NCBI GenBank assembly: GCA_965212205.1
Contig: CBDBUX010000011.1
Coordinates: forward strand, 806,001-870,000
Direction of reading: 5' to 3'
Length of the DNA: 64,000 nt
DNA from: JAHEJJ01 sp965212205
GTDB lineage: Bacteria; Bacteroidota; Bacteroidia; Flavobacteriales; Flavobacteriaceae
A program made the translations under genes and the position numbers. This document shows positions 49,623-59,174 of this stretch, in pieces. The notes below the pieces were generated by a model that was not told where the DNA came from, searched no databases, and worked only from the letters and a program-made list of their open reading frames with translations. The first letter of the stretch is position 1. Each line of letters begins with the position of its first letter.

Positions 49623-51005
49623 TCAGAAAGAGGAATATACATTCGCAAAAGCATCTACGATGGTTCCATTCTTGGTGATGATGCTCTTAAACGGATCATA
49701 AACCACCAGGGCATGAGCCACCTCTTCATAGTCTTCGGCCCAGTATTGCTCTGTTTTGTCTAGTTCATACTCATCGAGCATGGTCTTCCACCTGCCGAGG
49801 TCTGTTCTAAGGTTTATACCGATAAAAGTGTATTCGGGATATTGGATCTTGAGTTCGGCAATACGCTTCCTGATATTCTTAAAATGTCCTTTTTGCGGAG
49901 CAGACCAGAAATAGAAGACAACCTGACGATCTTTAGACAACTCATCAAGTTTTAGCTGTTCTCCCGCCGAATTGTATACAGCAATTGGGGGGATGGTCTT
50001 ATTGGGCTGAATCTTTTTAATGGCCTTGTAAAGCCGGTCTATTTCATCTATATGCCGGTTGTTACCCGAAAAATCATGAAATTCTTCAATGAAAAGTTCG
50101 ATGTTTTCTTCCGAATCGTGTTTTAACAAGTATTCGAAGGCTACATTCCTGAAAAGATTATCCCTCAACACCTTCTGCTCAACAAGGCTATCGATCATAT
50201 ATAGCTGGTGCTTGTTAAAGTGAAGCTGGTTTTTTACCATTTTTTTATCAGCCGTCATGCAACCCTTTTTACAACTTATATAAGAAAGGTTACCCAGATG
50301 GTATTTCATGAAATTGTAATACGGACGCAGGTAGGTAAACTCCTGATTATCGAAGTCGACTTTTTTATGATAAGCATAGAAGTTATCGGGGAGCTCATGC
50401 ATCGACTTTTCGCCTTTCTTTTTCTTATGGTAATAAGGATAGGGTTCTTTATAGAAAAAAGTATTGTAATCTATGCTGGCTCTGGCCATATCATAAGCCT
50501 CTTCCGATAGCGGGGTTTCCTGGTGGATCTCATCGAGTTGTTGAACTTTGGTTTCGCTCAGGGAATCGATCCTTTTACAGAATTCGTCGGGCTCCAGTTT
50601 GTAAAGATCATAAATAAGCGCTTCCTCTTTTTCATGGGCCAGGAACATTTCGATCAAAAAATTGTTGACCTCTTCCCCTTGACCAGCAAAGACCAGCGAC
50701 TCATCGAAGTAGTGCGTGTTAAGCCTTATTTGCAGACTGTCGCCGTTTTCCAGGAAGACATATTGATATTCGGGATAGTGATAAAAGTTGTACAATCCTT
50801 CGTCTACAGAATCCAATTCCATTACGAATCGGTTGTTCTCGTCGAGGGATACAGAATCCAGTGCGCTATCGCCTTTGTACAAAACAACATAATCGCTTGT
50901 TGGATTCACGATTTCACCGGCAAAATGGACGGTGGTTGTCTGTCTTTCAGAGGTTGCGCAACTAGAAATCAGAAAAAGAGTGAGTAGGAGTAAAGATTTA
51001 TCCAT
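49623..51005 (-). CDS. Thioredoxin-like lipoprotein lacking the CxxC motif
   Basis: A 460-residue exported protein: signal (MDKSLLLLTLFLISSC) with lipobox, then a DUF4369-like N-terminal domain (about 25-130) and helical middle region, and a thioredoxin-like C-terminal domain (about 350-455). Where TlpA proteins carry WCxxC, this one has YFWSAPQKGHFKN, so the redox cysteines are missing; the following EYTFIGINLRTD segment and strand order are retained. It probably binds or scaffolds rather than reducing disulphides. No operon partner is evident. Confidence 0.8.
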   Translation of the reverse strand: MDKSLLLLTLFLISSCATSERQTTTVHFAGEIVNPTSDYVVLYKGDSALDSVSLDENNRFVMELDSVDEGLYNFYHYPEYQYVFLENGDSLQIRLNTHYFDESLVFAGQGEEVNNFLIEMFLAHEKEEALIYDLYKLEPDEFCKRIDSLSETKVQQLDEIHQETPLSEEAYDMARASIDYNTFFYKEPYPYYHKKKKGEKSMHELPDNFYAYHKKVDFDNQEFTYLRPYYNFMKYHLGNLSYISCKKGCMTADKKMVKNQLHFNKHQLYMIDSLVEQKVLRDNLFRNVAFEYLLKHDSEENIELFIEEFHDFSGNNRHIDEIDRLYKAIKKIQPNKTIPPIAVYNSAGEQLKLDELSKDRQVVFYFWSAPQKGHFKNIRKRIAELKIQYPEYTFIGINLRTDLGRWKTMLDEYELDKTEQYWAEDYEEVAHALVVYDPFKSIITKNGTIVDAFANVYSSF

Positions 51006-51152
51006 GCACGAACAGCCCTAAATTTTCTAAACAAAGCTAAGGATTGCAGTACGTTAAGCTTGTTAATGACGAGTTAAAAATTAAAAAGGAGCGTTAAGAG
51101 TAGTGCTAAGAAACCTATTCTCAGGATTGTTAGTAGTATGGTTCTTTTTCCC

Positions 51153-51160
51153 TATTTTTG
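51153..51160 (+). promoter_or_regulatory. ABC-F promoter -7 box
   Basis: TATTTTTG matches TAnnTTTG and lies 22 bp before the ATG at 51183. The -33 region near 51130-51133 (TTAG) is a poor match. Confidence 0.5.
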
Positions 51161-51182
51161 CCGAAATTTTTAAAACAGCTAT

Positions 51183-52811
51183 ATGTTATCCGTATCTAAT
51201 TTGTCGGTGCAGTTTGGTAAAAGAGTGCTTTTCGACGAGGTGAACGTAAGTTTTACACCAGGCAACTGTTATGGGATAATCGGAGCAAATGGCGCCGGTA
51301 AGTCGACCTTCCTGAAAATTTTAGCAGGCAAGGAGGATCCCACCTCAGGACAGATACTCTTGGAGCCGGGAAAACGAATGTCGGTATTAGAACAGAATCA
51401 TAATGCTCACGACCAATTTGGGGTTCTTGAGACGGTGGTTATGGGCAATAAACCGCTTTTTGAGATCAAGCAGGAAATCGATGCACTTTATGCCGACTAT
51501 TCCGATGACAATGCCGAACGGATTGGGGAATTACAGGTGGTATTCGAAGAGATGAACGGTTGGAATGCCGATAGCGATGCGGCAGCACTACTGTCGAACC
51601 TGGGCATTACCGAAACCTTACATTATACTCAGATGTCCGATCTTGATTCTAAGTTGAAAGTACGGGTTTTACTTGCTCAGGCATTGTTTGGAAATCCGGA
51701 TGTATTGGTGATGGATGAACCTACCAACGACCTCGATTATGATACCATCAGCTGGCTGGAGAGGTTTTTGGCCAACTACGACAATACGGTTATTGTGGTA
51801 TCACACGACAGGCATTTCCTCGATGCGGTTTGTACCCATATCGCGGATATCGATTTCGGTAAAATAAATCTCTTTTCAGGGAATTATAGTTTTTGGTACC
51901 AAAGCAGCCAGCTGGCAGCGCGTCAAAGAGCACAACAGAACAAAAAGGCAGAAGATAAAGCCAAAGAATTACAGGAGTTCATTCAACGTTTCAGTGCCAA
52001 TGTTGCCAAAAGTAAACAGGCCACATCGCGAAAAAAAATGCTTGAAAAATTAAAGATCGAAGATATAAAACCGTCGAGTCGCAGATATCCGGCCATCATT
52101 TTTGAGTCCGAGCGAGAGGCAGGTAACCAAATTCTCAATGTAGAGCGTTTGCAGGCTTCAACTGAAGATGGTGAATTGCTCTTTAAAAATGTGGATATCA
52201 ATCTTGCAAAGGGAGATAAGGCAGTAATCTTGTCTAAAGATTCCAGGGCGAGTACCGCTTTCTTTGAAATATTGAAAGGTCAGAAAAAAGCAGATAGCGG
52301 AAGCTTCCAGTGGGGTGTAACCACTAACCAATCCTATCTGCCTGCCGATAACTCCGGATTTTTTCAGACGGATATTTCACTGGTCGACTGGTTACGTCAG
52401 TGGGCAAATACGGAAGAGGAAAAAGAAGAAGTATATCTGCGTGGATTTTTGGGGAAAATGCTTTTCAGTGGGGAAGAGGCGCTCAAAAAATCGAGCGTTC
52501 TATCCGGAGGAGAAAAAGTAAGGTGTATGCTAAGCCGGATGATGATGTTAAAAGCGAATGTATTGATGATCGATGAACCTACGAACCACCTCGATCTGGA
52601 AAGTATCACCGCATTTAATAATTCTTTGAAAATTTTTAAGGGTAACATAATCTTTACCACACACGATCATCAATTTGCCCAAACAGTGGCCAATAGGGTA
52701 ATTGAACTCACACCATCTGGAGTGATCGATCGCTACCTGAGCTTTGAGGATTATATGTCCGATCGTGCTATCAGAGAGCTGAGGGAGAAATTTTATGCGG
52801 TTCCCGTATAA
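51183..52811 (+). CDS. ABC-F ATPase, YbiT-like
   Basis: A 542-residue protein of the translation-associated ABC-F family, cytosolic and without transmembrane domains. NBD1 has Walker A GANGAGKST (34-42) and Walker B VLVMDEPTNDLD, with a degenerate signature (SDLDSKLKVR). The linker with QATSRKKMLEKLKIEDIKPSSRRYP joins the NBDs. NBD2 has signature LSGGEK and Walker B VLMIDEPTNHLD, but its Walker A reads SKDSRAST (about 351-358) without the GK[ST]. Family members act on the ribosomal E site to relieve stalled translation or to confer antibiotic resistance; here housekeeping is more likely. Confidence 0.92.
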   Translation: MLSVSNLSVQFGKRVLFDEVNVSFTPGNCYGIIGANGAGKSTFLKILAGKEDPTSGQILLEPGKRMSVLEQNHNAHDQFGVLETVVMGNKPLFEIKQEIDALYADYSDDNAERIGELQVVFEEMNGWNADSDAAALLSNLGITETLHYTQMSDLDSKLKVRVLLAQALFGNPDVLVMDEPTNDLDYDTISWLERFLANYDNTVIVVSHDRHFLDAVCTHIADIDFGKINLFSGNYSFWYQSSQLAARQRAQQNKKAEDKAKELQEFIQRFSANVAKSKQATSRKKMLEKLKIEDIKPSSRRYPAIIFESEREAGNQILNVERLQASTEDGELLFKNVDINLAKGDKAVILSKDSRASTAFFEILKGQKKADSGSFQWGVTTNQSYLPADNSGFFQTDISLVDWLRQWANTEEEKEEVYLRGFLGKMLFSGEEALKKSSVLSGGEKVRCMLSRMMMLKANVLMIDEPTNHLDLESITAFNNSLKIFKGNIIFTTHDHQFAQTVANRVIELTPSGVIDRYLSFEDYMSDRAIRELREKFYAVPV

Positions 52812-52859
52812 ACCTTTTTGGGTCTACCTCTTCAGCTAATGGTAGATGTACCCGTTAAG

Positions 52860-53579
52860 CTAGGCGTTAAAGTACTTGCTGTTCCAGATCGCCGGATTGA
52901 AATTCTTACCCAGGGCAAAGCCGTAAAAAATTACGACCGCGGCTATCGACTTGAAAATAAAAAAGAATATGATCATAAATTCGCTAGACGACCCTGATTT
53001 GCTGAATAAGCCATCAGGAATAAGCAAAGTGAGTAAATAACTCACAAGAAGGATAACCGCCGCCAGGTTCGAAATATTTTTAAATGGCCAGGCAAAAAGC
53101 CTTCTAAAGGGGTGTAGATCATTACCCCATTTGTGCACGAGATAATAGTAACCATTACCTATGGGCGCAAAGAGTAACGGATCATCTTTATCTTCAAGTT
53201 TAAACATTTTGGAAGGGGCCAGAATCTTAAAACCATCCAATTCGATCCCATGCGCTTCCTGCAGTTTATCGATTTCCTCAAAAGCCACAGGGGGTATTTC
53301 ACCCTTAAAAAATCGCGAATCAAGAAAACGCAACCGGTAGTCAATACAAATCTTTTTTATCTGATCAAGATGATAGATCCTATGGGTGTCGAGCAAATCG
53401 AAAAGAAAAGAATTTTCAGGAGATAAAGCAGGTCTGGTCATTTTTTCCTTGAACTCAAGCTCCTTTTCAGAGGTGCGGCTTAAGATCTTATAAACATCTC
53501 GTATAAGAGCAGCTTCATTTTCACTTCGAATTTTTAACAACCGGAGTCGCTCTTCGATATTGGTTTTCTTGAGAAGCAT
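52860..53579 (-). CDS. Membrane protein of unknown function
   Basis: A 239-residue protein with a long cytoplasmic N-terminal helical region (KKTNIEERLRLLKIRSENEAALIRDVYKILSR) and two predicted transmembrane helices near the C-terminus (about 170-188, NLAAVILLVSYLLTLL; and 200-222, FMIIFFFIFKSIAAVVIFYGF). The soluble part includes LDSRFFKGEIPPVAFEEIDKLQEAHG. The family is unknown to me; it seems restricted to this group. Single gene, between the ABC-F and fasciclin genes. Confidence 0.75.
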   Translation of the reverse strand: MLLKKTNIEERLRLLKIRSENEAALIRDVYKILSRTSEKELEFKEKMTRPALSPENSFLFDLLDTHRIYHLDQIKKICIDYRLRFLDSRFFKGEIPPVAFEEIDKLQEAHGIELDGFKILAPSKMFKLEDKDDPLLFAPIGNGYYYLVHKWGNDLHPFRRLFAWPFKNISNLAAVILLVSYLLTLLIPDGLFSKSGSSSEFMIIFFFIFKSIAAVVIFYGFALGKNFNPAIWNSKYFNA

Positions 53580-53774
53580 TCGTTATAGCAATTTTCTCAA
53601 AAATAGAAAATTGGATTATGTAAATCAAAATGCGTTTAACCATCTAATTTGTTAATGTTATGTTAAATTCGATTAGACGCAGATCAAGCATCACTGAAGT
53701 ATTCTTCAAAATTGTATATTGTCGATGAAAATACTCCGTTCATCGGATTTTTTCCACCCCAAATTTCCCTTATC

Positions 53775-54317
53775 GTGATAAAAAGTTTTTACCTGATACC
53801 GGTTTTCACCCTGTTATCCTTTGCCCTTTCGGCCCAGGAAGCATCTAAAGATGTTGCGTATTACGAAGACAGTATCATCTATACCACTAAAAATTCTGCA
53901 GAACATACTACCTTATCAGAAGCGGTAATCGCCGCTGAACTCGATGATATTCTGGACAACGATGGGCCTTTTACGGTTTTTGCTCCTTCAGATGCTGCCT
54001 TTGAAAAACTGTCGCCAGACAAGATCGAAGATTTGCTTTTACCCCAGAACAAGGCCGAACTAAAGACTTTGCTAACCTATCATATGATCGCGGGTCATCT
54101 GACGGCATCTAAAATTTTAAAAGCGATGTGCAGGGGTAAAGGAGTGGCAAGCTTTACTACAGTACAGGGCAATGTGCTCACCGCTACCATGGAAGGCATC
54201 GATATTGTACTTCGCGATAAATTCGGGAATAAAGCCAAGATTACCACGGCTGATGCAAATCAATGCAATGGTGTGATTCACGTTATCGATAGCGTGGTGA
54301 TGCCCAAGAAGATCTAA
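53775..54317 (+). CDS. Fasciclin domain protein
   Basis: A 180-residue exported protein with one fasciclin (FAS1) domain, a cell-surface adhesion module. I start at GTG 53775 because it begins a clean signal peptide (VIKSFYLIPVFTLLSFALSAQ); the longer frame from TTG 53712 adds 21 polar residues. The domain has TTLSEAVIAAELDDILDNDGPFTVFAPSDAAFEKL and the C-terminal H2 box NGVIHVIDSVVMP. It may act in adhesion or biofilm; no partner gene is adjacent. Convergent with pheT, one base between stops. Confidence 0.87.
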   Translation: MIKSFYLIPVFTLLSFALSAQEASKDVAYYEDSIIYTTKNSAEHTTLSEAVIAAELDDILDNDGPFTVFAPSDAAFEKLSPDKIEDLLLPQNKAELKTLLTYHMIAGHLTASKILKAMCRGKGVASFTTVQGNVLTATMEGIDIVLRDKFGNKAKITTADANQCNGVIHVIDSVVMPKKI

Positions 54318-54318
54318 G

Positions 54319-56742
54319 CTACCTTAATTCTGCTGACAGCTCTTTTTCATAAGCCTTTTGCAGCTTTCTCATTATCTTGTCGATCTGTTTATCGGTGAGG
54401 GTTTTGGATTCGTCCTGTATAGTAAAACTCACGGCATATGACTTTTTGCCCTTTGGTAGGTTTTTACCCCGGTAAACATCAAAAAGATCTACTTTCTTGA
54501 GTAATTTTTTTTCGGTTTTAAAGGCGAGATTCTTCACCTGTCCGAACTTAATATTATCGGATATCAGCAGCGCAAAATCTCTCCTAACCTCCGGATATTT
54601 TGGAATTTCCTTAAAAATGATTTCCTGTTCAGAAGCCTTCTTAACAATCTGATCCCAATTGAGTTCTGCATAGAGCACATCTTGCTTGACATCGAAATGA
54701 CTGTTAATAGAGGCCGAGACTACTCCAAAACTCACCATTTCAACCCTTTTGCTATAAAGTGCAAGCCCTTCTGAGTATATATTACTCTCCTTACTTTGGC
54801 TATCTGTAATCTCGATTCCCAGTCTCTCCATGAGCTGTAAAACCACAGCCTTTAGATAAAAAAAGCCCATTTCTTGATTTCCCGACAACCAATGTTTCGC
54901 ATGACGTTCTCCACTTATAGTCAATGCTAATTGGTTGTTTTCCTTCCGGTTTTTACCAGATCTGTGGTAGGTTTTCCCAAATTCAAAAAACCTGAGATGC
55001 TGTCTTTTTCTATTCAGATTGAACGAAACAGCCTCCATGGCTGAATAAAGAAGAGACTTACGCATAACAGACAAATCGGAACTCAGCGGATTTATAATCT
55101 CCACAGCACTTTTTCGACTATTACCGATCAGTTCATCATAGGCAGGATGCGTGAGACTGTTGGAAAGCAGTTCATAGAATCCGATCGAGGCCAAGGTGTC
55201 TCCGGCAATATTTTGCAGGATATGGTCTTCAAACCTTGAAGTTTTTGCCACAGAAGCACTAATCTTCTCCCCAAATTCTATTTTATTGTACCCATATACC
55301 CGCAGGATTTCTTCAATAACATCTACCTCCCTTATAACATCTACGCGGTAGAACGGGATTTGAAGTCCCAGGCCAGTTTCAGTCACGCTTTTCACCTGTA
55401 TATCGAGTGAGGCCAGGATGGTTTTAATCGTGTCTTTAGGGATTTCCTGCCCTACCAGTCGGTTCACTTTGTCGAAAGAGAGAAATACCTGATAGTCTTC
55501 CTTTCGCTTTGGGTAGAGATCCACTACATCTGAACTGATCTCTCCTCCCGCAATTTCTTTTATCAATAGAGCCGCGCGTTTTAGCGCGTACTCCACATTG
55601 TTGATGTCCACTCCTCTCTCGAAGCGAAAAGATGCATCGGTACTGAGCCCGTGTCTTTTTGCAGTTTTACGAATACTAACGGGGTCGAAATATGCGCTCT
55701 CTAAAAAAATGGAAGTGGTATCTTCGGTAACACCTGTATTGATGCCTCCAAAAACCCCTGCGATACACATGGGTTTTTCACCATCGCAGATCATCAGATC
55801 TTCTTTATGCAACTCGCGTTGTTCCCCATCGAGGGTCATAAATTTAGACCCTTCCGCCACGGTTTTCACCACGATTTGTTTATTGTGAATCCTTTTGGCA
55901 TCAAAAGCATGCAAAGGCTGCCCAAGTTCATGGAGAACGTAATTTGTGATGTCCACCACATTGTTGATAGGTTTATGCCCAATAGCATTTAAGCGGTTCT
56001 TCAACCAGTTAGGCGATGGCTCCACGATCAAATTTCTAATCGTAATACCGCAGTATCTTGGCGCCAGTTCACTGTTTTCTACTGTGACACCCATTTTTAA
56101 GGATCTGTTATCTACGGCGAATCCACTTACCGACGGGGTGTTAAGCGTAGCCTGCACCTTCTGCTGAATCAATCCTGCTTTCAGGTCACGTGCCACACCA
56201 AAATGGCTCATAGCATCGGCGCGGTTTGGCGTTAAACCGATTTCGAATACCTGATCACGTTCAATTTCAAAAACACTGCTGCATAGTGTACCCGGCTCAA
56301 GATCATCGGCCAGTACCATAATTCCATCATGGCTCTGGCCTAAACCAAGTTCGTCTTCTGCGCAGATCATTCCATGACTTTCCTCCCCGCGTATTTTCCC
56401 TTTTTTGATCTTCCAGGGCTCACCTTCCTCATTATAGAGTGTAGTTCCGATGGTGGCCACCGCCACTTTTTGACCTTTGGCTACATTTGGGGCACCACAG
56501 ACAATTTGCACAGGTTTTCCATCGCCCAAATCTACTTTTGTAAGGGATAGCTTATCTGCATTGGGATGTTTTTTACAATCCACAACAAGACCAACCACAA
56601 CACCTTTGAGTCCGCCTTGTACAGACTCAAATTCCTGAATACCTTCGACTTCCAAACCGAGATTGGTGAGTAGCTCGGCCGTTTTATCGGCTTCCCACTG
56701 AATATTTATAAACTGCTTTAGCCAGTTATAGGAGATCTGCAT
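54319..56742 (-). CDS. pheT: Phenylalanyl-tRNA synthetase beta subunit
   Basis: The beta chain of the alpha2beta2 enzyme that charges tRNA-Phe; it also edits mischarged tRNA. The 807-residue length is standard. Domains in order: an N-terminal EMAP-like tRNA-binding module (about 40-150, with KHPNADKLSLTKVDLG), the B3/B4 core (editing and scaffold), the B5 domain (about 400-470), the catalytic-like core, and a C-terminal ferredoxin-fold anticodon-binding domain (about 715-807, with KYPEVRRDFALLIS). Conserved ISYNWLKQFINI begins the sequence. The alpha subunit gene pheS is not in view. Confidence 0.97.
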   Translation of the reverse strand: MQISYNWLKQFINIQWEADKTAELLTNLGLEVEGIQEFESVQGGLKGVVVGLVVDCKKHPNADKLSLTKVDLGDGKPVQIVCGAPNVAKGQKVAVATIGTTLYNEEGEPWKIKKGKIRGEESHGMICAEDELGLGQSHDGIMVLADDLEPGTLCSSVFEIERDQVFEIGLTPNRADAMSHFGVARDLKAGLIQQKVQATLNTPSVSGFAVDNRSLKMGVTVENSELAPRYCGITIRNLIVEPSPNWLKNRLNAIGHKPINNVVDITNYVLHELGQPLHAFDAKRIHNKQIVVKTVAEGSKFMTLDGEQRELHKEDLMICDGEKPMCIAGVFGGINTGVTEDTTSIFLESAYFDPVSIRKTAKRHGLSTDASFRFERGVDINNVEYALKRAALLIKEIAGGEISSDVVDLYPKRKEDYQVFLSFDKVNRLVGQEIPKDTIKTILASLDIQVKSVTETGLGLQIPFYRVDVIREVDVIEEILRVYGYNKIEFGEKISASVAKTSRFEDHILQNIAGDTLASIGFYELLSNSLTHPAYDELIGNSRKSAVEIINPLSSDLSVMRKSLLYSAMEAVSFNLNRKRQHLRFFEFGKTYHRSGKNRKENNQLALTISGERHAKHWLSGNQEMGFFYLKAVVLQLMERLGIEITDSQSKESNIYSEGLALYSKRVEMVSFGVVSASINSHFDVKQDVLYAELNWDQIVKKASEQEIIFKEIPKYPEVRRDFALLISDNIKFGQVKNLAFKTEKKLLKKVDLFDVYRGKNLPKGKKSYAVSFTIQDESKTLTDKQIDKIMRKLQKAYEKELSAELR

Positions 56743-56834
56743 CGGTTGGTTTTAAGCCCTCAAAGATAGAACAATGACCTAAGACATTCAAAGTCCGCAG
56801 ATTGAAATGGTAAAATTTATGAACAGTTGAAATA

Positions 56835-56855
56835 CTAGATGGATTAATCATCTAG
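56835..56855 (-). terminator. Possible hairpin at the end of leuB
   Basis: CTAGATG at 56835-56841 and CATCTAG at 56849-56855 form a 7-bp stem that overlaps the leuB stop codon. The following minus-strand sequence (TATTTC) is only partly T-rich, so it is a weak terminator. Confidence 0.35.
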
Positions 56856-57970
56856 ATAATGGTCGATTTTCCCAGCCAAATATTCTCACGATTAAGCGTG
56901 AGATGTTCTTCAGAATCACGTACCTGGGCCGCTATAAAATCGCCAACATCGTTAGTACTATATTGGCTGGATGGATCCAGGTCGGGCGTTACAATATCTT
57001 TTTTCATCGCCTTGAGTACGGCGATAACCACAGCCCTGGCTTCTTCATCCAGCCCGAAATGGTCGAGTAGCATCGCTGCCGATAAAATAGAGGCTACCGG
57101 GTTGGCTATATCTTTGCCTTTCGCCTCAAGAACTGGCCCATGGACCGGCTCAAAGAGCGCGTGCTCGTCGCCCACAGACGAAGATGGCAGTAATCCGATC
57201 GATCCACCGATAACACCTCCTTGATCGGAAAGGATATCGCCGAAAAGATTACCGGTTAGCATAACATCGAATTGTCTGGGGTTTACTATTAGTTGCATGA
57301 CTGCGTTCTCCACAAACATAAATTCGAGCGTTACTTCAGGGTAACTTGCCGAAATTTTCTCTACAACCCTTCTCCACAATCTGGAGGATTCGAGCATGTC
57401 GGCTTTATCTATCAACGTAAGTTTTTTACGCCTTCCTTTGGCGTCTTTGAATGCCATATGGCTAATCCGGCTGATTTCCTCTTCGGTATAGGCACAAAGA
57501 TCCGAGGCCTCGGTCTGATCTGGGTTTAGTTTTTTTTCACCGAAATAGATCCCCCCGGTGAGCTCCCGATATATCACAAAATCGGTTCCCGATATAATTT
57601 TTTTCTTAAGCGGTGATTTATCGATAAGCGTAGGGAATACTTTTACCGGGCGAATGTTGCTATAGAGCCCCAGCGATTTTCTTAATTCCAACAATCCTTG
57701 CACCGGTCTTAACTTGGCAGCTGGGTTGTTATCATATTTAGGATCTCCAATCGATCCGAATAATATGGCATCGCTCGATTTACAAAGGTCCAGGGTCGAT
57801 TGGGGGAGTGGTTTGCCCGAATTTTCTATGGCTGCAGCACCTATAAGGGCTTCGGTAAAATGAAACCGGTGGCCGAATGTTTCCTCGACCGATTGAAGAC
57901 TTTTTATGGCTTGTTTTGTGACCTCAGGTCCGATACCATCTCCTGCCAAGACGGCAATATTAAGCTCCAT
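56852..57970 (-). CDS. leuB: 3-isopropylmalate dehydrogenase
   Basis: Oxidises and decarboxylates 3-isopropylmalate to 2-ketoisocaproate, the third step of leucine synthesis, with NAD+. The 372-residue product has NIAVLAGDGIGPEVT at the start, the LELRKSLGLYSNIRPVKVFP substrate segment, the RELTGGIYFGEKK motif and DKADMLESSRLWR with the metal-binding aspartates (GDILSDQGGVIGGSIGLLPS). It is 2 bp from leuA, forming a leuA-leuB unit. leuC and leuD are not in this window. Confidence 0.96.
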   Translation of the reverse strand: MELNIAVLAGDGIGPEVTKQAIKSLQSVEETFGHRFHFTEALIGAAAIENSGKPLPQSTLDLCKSSDAILFGSIGDPKYDNNPAAKLRPVQGLLELRKSLGLYSNIRPVKVFPTLIDKSPLKKKIISGTDFVIYRELTGGIYFGEKKLNPDQTEASDLCAYTEEEISRISHMAFKDAKGRRKKLTLIDKADMLESSRLWRRVVEKISASYPEVTLEFMFVENAVMQLIVNPRQFDVMLTGNLFGDILSDQGGVIGGSIGLLPSSSVGDEHALFEPVHGPVLEAKGKDIANPVASILSAAMLLDHFGLDEEARAVVIAVLKAMKKDIVTPDLDPSSQYSTNDVGDFIAAQVRDSEEHLTLNRENIWLGKSTII

Positions 57971-57972
57971 AA

Positions 57973-59145
57973 TCAGGCAAGACTTTCAATATTAACATTT
58001 GCGGTTTCCACGATCTGGTGGATATCCTCATCCATGATCTCCTTTTTACGATCTGCAAAACGAAGGAATTCATCATATACCAGGTCGAGTTGTACCTTGG
58101 TGAGTTCATATCCCACTTTTTTAGCACGATAAGCCAAGGCTGCGCGGCCACTTCTGGCTGTGAGTACAATTGAAGACTCATTTACACCTACATCTTCAGG
58201 ATCGATGATTTCATAGGTCTCGCGTTTTTTGATCACACCGTCCTGATGAATGCCCGAACTGTGCGCAAAAGCATTAGAACCCACAATAGCCTTGTTGGGT
58301 TGCACCGGCATTCCCATTTTGTGAGAAACCATCTGGCTGGTGCTGTATAATAGTTTACTGTTGATGTTGGTATCGAGATCCAGATAAGGATGTTGTCTAA
58401 GGATCATCACTACTTCTTCCAGCGAAGTATTCCCGGCCCTTTCTCCAATACCATTAATTGTACATTCTATCTGTCTTGCACCGTTTATCACACCGGCGAT
58501 CGAATTGGCCGTTGCCAAACCAAGGTCATTATGACAATGGCACGATAATACGGCCTTGTCAATTCCATTAACATTTTCCCTGAGATATTTCATCTTGGCA
58601 CCGTATTCCTCTGGCAGGCAATAACCTGTGGTATCGGGAATATTTAAAACAGTAGCGCCGGCTTTTATGACGGCCTCACAAATCCTGGCGAGAAATTCAT
58701 TATTGGTTCTTCCGGCATCTTCAGCATAGAATTCCACATCTTCCACAAATTTTTTAGCATACTTTACTGCTTCCACAGCTCTTTCCAGAATTTTATCCTG
58801 AGTAGACCTGAACTTATATTTTATATGGGAATCAGAAGTGCCGATACCGGTATGGATCCTGGGACGTTTTGCGCTTTTTAATGCCTCTGCCGCAACTTCG
58901 ATATCTTTTTTTACCGAACGGGTTAGCCCGCATACCGTGGCATGCTTCACCACATCGGCTATCCCTTGTACCGATTTAAAATCACCCGGACTTGAGATGG
59001 GGAATCCGGCCTCAATAATGTCGACACCCAACTCATCGAGTCGCTCGGCGATCACCAGTTTCTGTTTGGTATCCAATTTGCAGCCCGGAACCTGTTCGCC
59101 GTCTCTTAGTGTCGTGTCAAAAATATGTACTTTATCTTTACTCAT
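57973..59145 (-). CDS. leuA: 2-isopropylmalate synthase (short form)
   Basis: Condenses 2-ketoisovalerate with acetyl-CoA in the first committed step of leucine synthesis. At 390 residues it contains the TIM-barrel catalytic domain (FDTTLRDGEQVPG near 9-21; HCHNDLGLATANS near 202; ECTINGIGERAGNTSLEE) and the subdomain (KAIVGSNAFAHSSGIHQDGV), but lacks most or all of the C-terminal regulatory domain that binds leucine in the ~520-residue enterobacterial enzymes. This is common in this phylum and suggests weak or different feedback control. A 25-bp near-palindrome lies just upstream of the start. Confidence 0.95.
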   Translation of the reverse strand: MSKDKVHIFDTTLRDGEQVPGCKLDTKQKLVIAERLDELGVDIIEAGFPISSPGDFKSVQGIADVVKHATVCGLTRSVKKDIEVAAEALKSAKRPRIHTGIGTSDSHIKYKFRSTQDKILERAVEAVKYAKKFVEDVEFYAEDAGRTNNEFLARICEAVIKAGATVLNIPDTTGYCLPEEYGAKMKYLRENVNGIDKAVLSCHCHNDLGLATANSIAGVINGARQIECTINGIGERAGNTSLEEVVMILRQHPYLDLDTNINSKLLYSTSQMVSHKMGMPVQPNKAIVGSNAFAHSSGIHQDGVIKKRETYEIIDPEDVGVNESSIVLTARSGRAALAYRAKKVGYELTKVQLDLVYDEFLRFADRKKEIMDEDIHQIVETANVNIESLA

Positions 59146-59149
59146 TATT

Positions 59150-59174
59150 TCGTATAATTATCCTGATAATACGA
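59150..59174 (-). promoter_or_regulatory. Inverted repeat directly before leuA
   Basis: A 14-bp perfect palindrome, ATTATC-CT-GATAAT at 59157-59170, sits inside a longer imperfect one with TCGT and ACGA ends (59150-59174). It begins 5 bp before the leuA start codon, so it could be an operator or an mRNA hairpin controlling translation of leuA-leuB. No leader peptide was identified. Confidence 0.4.
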
